Notes under the pieces: model-generated
Databases searched by the model: none
Seen by the model: only the letters and a program-made list of their open reading frames with translations
What the model was told of the DNA's origin: nothing
Program-made: the position numbers and the translations under genes
In this document: piece by piece, positions 6,833-10,453 of the stretch
Position numbering within the stretch: the stretch's first letter is position 1
How the letters are laid out: every line of letters begins with the position of its first letter
DNA from: Ruminococcus sp. UBA7477
GTDB taxonomy: Bacteria; Bacillota; Clostridia; Oscillospirales; Ruminococcaceae
Assembly (NCBI GenBank): GCA_002479715.1
Contig: DLOT01000071.1
Location: forward strand, 1 to 10,453
Reading direction: 5' to 3'
DNA: 10,453 nucleotides

Positions 6833-7411
6833 GTGGCAAACCTTATCGCTTGGGCGGACAGCGCAGCCGCGGATTTCGTTCTGTCGATCCGCTGCGGCTT
6901 TCTGACAAACCTATTATCCGGCATAACCTTTCTTTCCGACAAGGGTCTGATATGGATCATTCTGGGGCTTTTTCTTTTGGCTTTCAAAAGGACACGCCGC
7001 TTCGGCGCTGTTTATGCCGTAACGCTTGCTATCGCTTTTGTCCTTTCGGAATACACCGTCAAGCTTATTGTATGCAGAGAGCGCCCCTTTATCGCCGACG
7101 AAACGCTGAAGCTCCTTATAGACGCACCCTCCGGCTATTCCTTCCCGTCAAGCCACACCTGCTCGTCCTTTGCCTGCGCGGTGAGTATCCTCTTTTTCAG
7201 CAGAAAATACGGCGCGGCTGCGCTGTTCTTCGCATTTCTGGTCGCATTCTCAAGGGTTTATTTTTCGGTCCATTATTTCACGGACGTTCTCGCGGGCGCT
7301 TTCATAGGAACGCTGACCGCAATCATAATTTATGCGGTTTCCAAAAAAATTGAAAACCGCAATAAACCGAACATTAACAATCTTAAGCGTCCAGATGCTG
7401 ACCGAACTTGA
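6833..7411 (+). CDS. PAP2-family membrane phosphatase
   Basis: This 192-residue polytopic membrane protein has all three motifs of the type 2 phosphatidic acid phosphatase family: KxxxxxxRP (K77 to R84-P85, KLIVCRERP), the PSGH-type motif as PSSH (105-108) and SRxxxxxHxxxD (S140-R141, H147, D151). In this family, H108 and H147 form the phosphohistidine intermediate and general acid/base. Typical substrates are phosphatidic acid or undecaprenyl pyrophosphate, the latter recycling the cell-wall carrier lipid. Which applies is not decidable here. The GTG start at 6833 is chosen because AGGAGG (6819-6824) is 8 bases upstream. An in-frame TTG at 6800 overlaps the -10 element and would precede the transcript start. 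The basic tail (after about residue 170) overlaps the converging gene by 29 bases. Confidence 0.9.
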   Translation: MANLIAWADSAAADFVLSIRCGFLTNLLSGITFLSDKGLIWIILGLFLLAFKRTRRFGAVYAVTLAIAFVLSEYTVKLIVCRERPFIADETLKLLIDAPSGYSFPSSHTCSSFACAVSILFFSRKYGAAALFFAFLVAFSRVYFSVHYFTDVLAGAFIGTLTAIIIYAVSKKIENRNKPNINNLKRPDADRT

Positions 7412-7736
7412 CGCAAAGCTTTTTCATTGTGTCAAAGGTTATCTCAAAATAGCCCGTCGAATCCTCGATCTCGTCATCAACATAAGAATCGACATTCGCC
7501 ATTATGTAAGAGTAATCGGGAAGATAATATAATATCGCCTGTGTGTATTTTGACTTGGACTTATAATAGTTTGCGGGAGTAAGGCCCTCGATGACCGAAG
7601 CATCTCTTTGCATCCTAAGCTTTAAGGCTTCTGCATCGGTATAATTGAAATCAAACTTCTTTTTGCGGACCCCCGGCTGTTTGGTAAAGGCCGGCGCCTC
7701 GTCCTTCTTTTTAAACAGTTTGCTGAAAAGACCCAT
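7383..7736 (-). CDS. Hypothetical small acidic/basic two-part protein
   Basis: I do not recognise this 117-residue protein. The N-terminus (MGLFSKLFKKKDE) is a short basic amphipathic stretch often seen in membrane-associated proteins or as a linker start. Residues 24-28 are strongly basic, and the centre (about 31-75) is mixed. Residues 82-95 are an acidic patch (DSYVDDEIEDSTGYF) and the tail is FDTMKKLCVKFGQHLDA. No membrane helix or signal peptide is seen. Two ATGs are possible. The one at 7736 is preferred because AGGGAG (7750-7745) lies 8 bases upstream, whereas the ATG at 7742 would leave only 2 bases. It overlaps the PAP2 stop tail to tail by 29 bases and has its own promoter near 7823-7851. 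Confidence 0.7.
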   Translation of the reverse strand: MGLFSKLFKKKDEAPAFTKQPGVRKKKFDFNYTDAEALKLRMQRDASVIEGLTPANYYKSKSKYTQAILYYLPDYSYIMANVDSYVDDEIEDSTGYFEITFDTMKKLCVKFGQHLDA

Positions 7737-7822
7737 CTTCATTTCTCCCTTCAAAGCACATTAAGTCAACAGCGGACCTCTCTGCCCGCCGCCCTTACTG
7801 CGAGAATTCCGATACCATATTT

Positions 7823-7851
7823 AGGATAATACATTTTCTAGTAAAAGTCAA
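7823..7851 (-). promoter_or_regulatory. Promoter of the - strand hypothetical gene
   Basis: On the - strand TTGACT (7851-7846) is followed after 17 bases by TATCCT (7828-7823). The expected start near 7816 leaves about 80 bases before the ATG. The -10 matches the consensus at four of six positions. Confidence 0.5.
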
Positions 7852-7934
7852 CAGCTAAAAAGAAAACTTTTTTTAAATACTGACGGTTTTTGATACAAAA
7901 GATTTGAAACTTTTAAAAATAATACACAAATCGC

Positions 7935-7963
7935 TTGCAAAGGACACCGGAAAGTGATATACT
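7935..7963 (+). promoter_or_regulatory. Promoter of the PRTase-like gene
   Basis: TTGCAA (7935-7940), 17-base spacer, then TATACT (7958-7963) with TG at 7955-7956 (extended -10). Expected start near 7970, giving a leader of about 140 bases. Confidence 0.7.
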
Positions 7964-7974
7964 TATAGCAAACG

Positions 7975-8050
7975 ACAAATTATTTTGGCGTTGCAATTTG
8001 CCGATACGCACGCAGCGAACGTAAGCGAGCGAATGTGCGAGGCAATTTGT
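7975..8050 (+). promoter_or_regulatory. Possible structured leader of the PRTase-like gene
   Basis: ACAAATT (7975-7981) can pair with AATTTGT (8044-8050), enclosing a CGCAC (8007-8011)/GTGCG (8035-8039) hairpin. A second AATTTG at 7995-8000 could compete for the same ACAAATT strand. I recognise no known riboswitch or attenuator, and no T tract follows. The pairings are short and A+T-rich in part, so this is tentative. Confidence 0.25.
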
Positions 8051-8110
8051 ATCAATACTTGACCGACGCGGCATATGCAGCGAAGGCCATAAGCTTTGGA
8101 GGTAAAAATA

Positions 8111-8743
8111 ATGGAAAACAGACTTCAGGAAATCAAATCTTCTAAGAACAGAAACGTTAAGATCGGGGTCATTCCCGGCCACTTCGCGACAAACCATTCA
8201 CACGTTAATTACTATGTCGATATGACATCAATAAAGACAGGAACCCACATGGCCAGAGCCGCCGCCGAAGAGCTGGCGGTATGCTTCTCGTCCAAACAGG
8301 TCGAAACTATAATCTGTCTTGAGGGAACAGAGGTATTGGGCGCTTATCTGGCTATGGAGCTTGCAGGCAGCGGAATAAACCGCGGAACCGACATCAAGAT
8401 CGTTACGCCCGAGCTTAACGCCAACAATCAGCTTATCTTCCGCGACAACACCCAGAAGATGATCTGGGGCAAGCAGGTCGTTGTTCTGGTGGCCTCAGCC
8501 TCGACAGGCAAAACGATCGCTCGCACGGTCGATTGCCTTAAATATTACAACGGACAGCTTACCGGTATCGCCGCGATATTCAGCGCCATAACGGAAGCCC
8601 ACGGCATCAGAGTGGATTCTATCTTCTCACCCGACGATCTGCCGAACTATGAGAACTGCTCGGCAGAACAATGCAAGATGTGTCAAAAAGGAGTCAGAGT
8701 CGACGCGCTCATCAACAGCTACGGCTACTCAAAGCTGGTATAA
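8111..8743 (+). CDS. Phosphoribosyltransferase-fold protein, OPRT-like, altered PRPP loop
   Basis: This 210-residue cytoplasmic protein resembles orotate phosphoribosyltransferases in length and layout. It has an N-terminal hood-like region (about 1-45), a central Rossmann-like core with TIICLEGTEVLGAYLA (66-81), and the segment VVVLVASASTGKT (123-135) where the PRPP-binding loop should be. In true type I PRTases this loop has an acidic pair (such as VVDD or VEDV) before TTG. Here the pair is replaced by V127-A128, although T132-G133 and T135 remain. The tail has C183, C188 and C191 (NCSAEQCKMCQKG), like the cysteine-bearing tails of some OPRTs. The ATG is supported by GGAGGT at 8098-8103. 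It is monocistronic or reads into the rubrerythrin operon, as no terminator is seen. It may be a non-catalytic or substrate-shifted relative; no pyrimidine gene is adjacent. Confidence 0.72.
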   Translation: MENRLQEIKSSKNRNVKIGVIPGHFATNHSHVNYYVDMTSIKTGTHMARAAAEELAVCFSSKQVETIICLEGTEVLGAYLAMELAGSGINRGTDIKIVTPELNANNQLIFRDNTQKMIWGKQVVVLVASASTGKTIARTVDCLKYYNGQLTGIAAIFSAITEAHGIRVDSIFSPDDLPNYENCSAEQCKMCQKGVRVDALINSYGYSKLV

Positions 8744-8769
8744 TTTAAAATATGTACAATTAAATTATA

Positions 8770-8798
8770 TTGACAACGCACCTTGGGTATGATATACT
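8770..8798 (+). promoter_or_regulatory. Strong promoter of the rubrerythrin operon
   Basis: Perfect TTGACA (8770-8775), 17-base spacer, TATACT (8793-8798) and TG at 8790-8791 (extended -10). Expected start is near 8805, inside the right arm of the inverted repeat 8777-8807. The leader to the ATG at 8849 is about 45 bases. Confidence 0.85.
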
Positions 8799-8807
8799 TA
8801 AGGTGCG
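8777..8807. promoter_or_regulatory. Inverted repeat across the rubrerythrin promoter, likely operator
   Basis: Perfect 8-bp arms CGCACCTT (8777-8784) and AAGGTGCG (8800-8807) flank 15 bases. The left arm begins one base after the -35 hexamer, and the right arm lies just past the -10 at the probable start site. A bound dimer would block polymerase. It does not match the PerR or Rex consensus as I know them. No T run follows, so it is a poor terminator for the upstream gene. Confidence 0.55.
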
Positions 8808-8848
8808 ATTTAATATTCGTAATTTTATACAGCATGGAGGTAAAAAAT

Positions 8849-9436
8849 ATGACAAAATTTGTTTGCAAGGTATGCGGATACATCTACGAAGGCGAAAACC
8901 CGCCGGCAGAATGCCCGGTATGTCACGCATCATCTGAGATGTTCAGCAAGGTCGAGGGCGAGCTTACTCTTGCTGCGGAACATGAGTACGGAATATATGC
9001 AAAGACCGTAAAGAATAACCCCGACGTTTCCGACGAGGACAAGGCTTATATCTTTGAGCAGCTGAAGGCAAACTTCAACGGCGAATGCGCTGAGGTCGGA
9101 ATGTATCTTTGCATGGCTAGGATCGCTCATCGCGAGGGTTATCCCGAAGTTGGTCTTTACTGGGAGAAGGCCGCTTATGAGGAAGCAGAACACGCCGCCA
9201 AGTTTGCTGAGATGCTCGGTGAAGACCTTGAGCCTAATATGAAAGCCACAACTAAGGATAACCTTGCCTGGAGAGTTGACTGCGAGTTCGGTGCGACTCA
9301 GGGCAAGACCGACCTTGCTAAGTGCGCCAAGAAGAACAACCTCGACGCTATCCACGACACAGTTCACGAGATGGCAAGAGATGAAGCGCGCCACGGCAGA
9401 GCCCTCAAGGGTCTGCTTGACAGATATTTCAAGTAA
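8849..9436 (+). CDS. Reverse rubrerythrin (N-terminal rubredoxin plus diiron domain)
   Basis: This 195-residue cytoplasmic protein has an N-terminal rubredoxin-like [Fe(SCys)4] domain (C6, C9, C22, C25; CKVCGYIYEG and ECPVCHAS) followed by a four-helix diiron domain (about 45-195). Diiron ligand candidates are E79 (NGECAEVG), E112/H115 (EEAEH), E146 (CEFGATQGK) and E179/H182 (RDEARHG). The domain order is the reverse of classical rubrerythrin and matches the clostridial peroxide reductases that let anaerobes survive oxygen and H2O2. Electrons come from NADH via a reductase and rubredoxin. GGAGG (8836-8840) is 8 bases before the ATG. An in-frame TTG further upstream lies within the promoter and is not used. 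It is co-transcribed with a free rubredoxin 17 bases downstream, a likely electron donor. Confidence 0.93.
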   Translation: MTKFVCKVCGYIYEGENPPAECPVCHASSEMFSKVEGELTLAAEHEYGIYAKTVKNNPDVSDEDKAYIFEQLKANFNGECAEVGMYLCMARIAHREGYPEVGLYWEKAAYEEAEHAAKFAEMLGEDLEPNMKATTKDNLAWRVDCEFGATQGKTDLAKCAKKNNLDAIHDTVHEMARDEARHGRALKGLLDRYFK

Positions 9437-9453
9437 AAAGGAGATATTCGGCA

Positions 9454-9606
9454 ATGAAATATGTTTGCCCTTGCGGATATGTTTATGACGAAGCTGTAGG
9501 CGATCCCGACAGCGGCATCGCGCCCGGAACAAAGTGGGAGGATATTCCCGATGACTGGGTATGCCCTGTCTGCGGCCTCGGCAAGGATGTTTTTGAGCAG
9601 GAATAA
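9454..9606 (+). CDS. Rubredoxin with shortened first cysteine motif (C-x-C)
   Basis: This 50-residue electron carrier is clearly a rubredoxin: YDEAVGDPDSGIAPGT, then WEDIPDDWVCPVCG and the end GKDVF. The usual first motif is CxxCG, but here it reads VCPCGYVYD (C5-P6-C7), one residue shorter, while the second motif is the normal CPVC (C37, C40). The deletion is in frame, and all other conserved positions are present. It should still bind one iron, perhaps with altered geometry or potential. AAAGGAGA (9437-9444) precedes the ATG. It follows the rubrerythrin gene by 17 bases and is closed by the terminator at 9679-9718, so both form one oxidative-defence operon. It is short, which is why it is easily overlooked. 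Confidence 0.9.
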   Translation: MKYVCPCGYVYDEAVGDPDSGIAPGTKWEDIPDDWVCPVCGLGKDVFEQE

Positions 9607-9678
9607 GTTTTAATGCCGCTGAGAGAGCGGGGAAAACTGACTGTTCCTAGCGTAGATATCCGATAATCGAACATGATA

Positions 9679-9718
9679 AAAAAGACCGGTGCTCTCATAT
9701 GAGCGCATCGGTCTTTTT
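9679..9718. terminator. Bidirectional terminator after the rubredoxin gene
   Basis: AAAAAGACCG (9679-9688) pairs with CGGTCTTTTT (9709-9718). The inner GTGCTC (9689-9694) pairs with GAGCGC (9701-9706), with a two-base bulge. T runs are present on both strands, so it ends the rubrerythrin operon from the left and the DinB-like gene, whose stop is at 9720-9722, from the right. Confidence 0.88.
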
Positions 9719-9719
9719 G

Positions 9720-10229
9720 TTATATTCTTTCCTCCCCGTAAGCAATCCATTTTACTTCGTCAAAACCGTTTTCGAGAAGCGCCGCATTGCACATACCGAC
9801 ATGACACATAATATGCCGTATCTGTGCGGTAATAACGCTTAAATATGTAAATTCCCCATTATCCCATATTTTTTGATCCAACATATTATCGTTAATTCTG
9901 CCCCAGAATTTATCAAGATTCTCGTCAAGAATATCAATACAAGCGCAGACCTCTGCTTTTGTCATTGATCCGTCAGAAGCTTCACACCAATCGTCTTGAA
10001 TAATCTTATCACGAAGTCTTTCGGGAAGCGGAAATTCAAACTGAAAATTCCCGTTATAATCTTCGCGCAGCCAGAACATACTTCCGCAAAGAGTGTGAAT
10101 AACATGGTTCCATATGGGCAAACCGTGATTCTCCGCTGACCATAATTTGTCAGGACAGATCTGCACAAGCTCTTTCAGCATATTATAGCTGTCATTAAAC
10201 TGTATTTTCAACATTTCTGTTGTTGTCAT
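9720..10229 (-). CDS. DinB-like four-helix metal-binding protein
   Basis: This 169-residue cytoplasmic protein has the pattern of the DinB/YfiT-like superfamily of four-helix bundles: an N-terminal helix (MLKIQFNDSYNMLKEL), WNHVIHTLCGSMFWL with H45, and a late helix QIRHIMCHVGM with H139 and H143. The three histidines at these positions are the usual metal triad of the family. Members include damage-inducible proteins of unknown role and thiol-dependent transferases. The ATG at 10229-10227 has AGGAG at 10243-10239. Longer in-frame starts are less likely because they lie beyond this site. Its G+C is clearly lower than that of its neighbours (about 38% over 9781-10020 by hand count), suggesting separate acquisition. 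Role unknown. Confidence 0.78.
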   Translation of the reverse strand: MTTTEMLKIQFNDSYNMLKELVQICPDKLWSAENHGLPIWNHVIHTLCGSMFWLREDYNGNFQFEFPLPERLRDKIIQDDWCEASDGSMTKAEVCACIDILDENLDKFWGRINDNMLDQKIWDNGEFTYLSVITAQIRHIMCHVGMCNAALLENGFDEVKWIAYGEERI

Positions 10230-10276
10230 AAAAAATTTCTCCTGTTTTATAAGAGCAGCTTTGCTATGTAATGTTA

Positions 10277-10453
10277 TCAGTCGAGCCTGTTGCCGCATTC
10301 CGAGCAGAACTTCATTCCTGCCGGCTCAACCTTGCCGCACCTTGAGCAAACTTTCGCATCGGCTGCCGAGGGCACCTCGGTAACAGGCACTTCGGGAGCA
10401 GGTGCGCCGAGCTTTGTTCCGCACTCTGAGCAGAACGCCACACCCTCCGCCTC
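10277..10453 (-). CDS. C-terminus of a zinc-ribbon protein (partial, runs off window)
   Basis: The last 58 residues of a - strand protein, ending with TGA at 10279-10277. The 5' part lies beyond the right edge. It shows one half of a zinc ribbon (FCSECGTKLG), a Pro/Val/Ala-rich linker (APAPEVPVTEVPSAAD), and then a complete C-terminal ribbon with two CxxC knuckles (VCSRCGK and KFCSECGNRLD). Such double ribbons cap many unrelated bacterial membrane or regulatory proteins, so the function cannot be named. It is 47 bases upstream of the DinB-like gene, and no clear terminator separates them, so they may be co-transcribed. Confidence 0.8.
   Translation of the reverse strand, partial: EAEGVAFCSECGTKLGAPAPEVPVTEVPSAADAKVCSRCGKVEPAGMKFCSECGNRLD

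Larger units (their letters stand above)
7737..8110. other. 374-base intergenic region with back-to-back promoters
   Basis: There is no gene in this gap. It contains, from left, the leader of the - strand hypothetical gene, its promoter (7823-7851), an A+T-rich stretch (about 7855-7930), the + strand promoter (7935-7963) and a leader with inverted repeats ahead of the PRTase-like gene. An 11-base direct repeat, AAGTCAACAGC, occurs at 7763-7773 and 7845-7855. Confidence 0.6.

Noticed and set aside
8783..8848. Upstream in-frame TTG start for rubrerythrin
   Set aside because: It lies in the promoter spacer; the ATG at 8849 has a GGAGG 8 bases upstream and gives the standard N-terminus of the rubredoxin domain.
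8930..9532. 200-codon - strand frame over rubrerythrin and rubredoxin
   Set aside because: Runs antisense through two clearly identified redox proteins, with no independent support.

Overview
The window looks like chromosome from a strictly anaerobic, gut-type Clostridia (Oscillospiraceae/Ruminococcaceae-like Firmicute). This is an inference from gene content: a rubrerythrin with an N-terminal rubredoxin domain followed by a free rubredoxin, an aldo/keto reductase with two ferredoxin-type [4Fe-4S] motifs, an ECF vitamin-transporter S component and an NfeD-like protein. GGAGG-type ribosome binding sites and moderate G+C agree with it. No rRNA, tRNA, CRISPR array or insertion sequence is visible.

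Left region (1-2730, + strand). A rho-independent terminator (114-148) closes an upstream unit whose gene is not identifiable at the window edge. A control region follows: four ATGCGTGCAT-like half-palindromes leading into an extended -10 promoter, then a leader with nested inverted repeats. It drives a three-gene operon of Fe-S aldo/keto reductase (399-1532), ECF transporter S component (1551-2108) and P-loop small-molecule kinase (2105-2683, 4-base ATGA overlap with the S component). The likely theme is uptake of a vitamin-like or nucleoside-like compound and its trapping by phosphorylation. The substrate cannot be named from sequence. A bidirectional terminator (2684-2730) separates it from the next unit.

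Middle (2730-7736). On the - strand lies a heterodimeric ABC exporter. The first half has a degenerate ATPase site and a TTG start (5007-6746). The second half has the intact catalytic residues (3274-5010). An NfeD-like membrane protein follows (2730-3257). Divergent from this is a PAP2-type membrane phosphatase (6833-7411) with a textbook promoter. Its 3' end overlaps, tail to tail, a small unrecognised - strand protein (7383-7736).

Right region (7737-10453). A 374-base gap holds back-to-back promoters and a possibly structured leader. A phosphoribosyltransferase-fold protein with an altered PRPP-binding motif follows (8111-8743). Next is an oxidative-stress operon of rubredoxin-rubrerythrin fusion (8849-9436) plus a free rubredoxin with an unusual C-x-C cluster motif (9454-9606). 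Its promoter is embedded in a perfect 8-bp inverted repeat. After a bidirectional terminator come, on the - strand, a DinB-like protein of low G+C (9720-10229) and the C-terminus of a zinc-ribbon protein running off the window (10277-10453).

The points most worth a second look are the transporter-kinase operon with its repeat-rich control region, the rubredoxin with a shortened cysteine motif, the PRTase-fold protein lacking the acidic PRPP-loop pair, and the palindrome across the rubrerythrin promoter.
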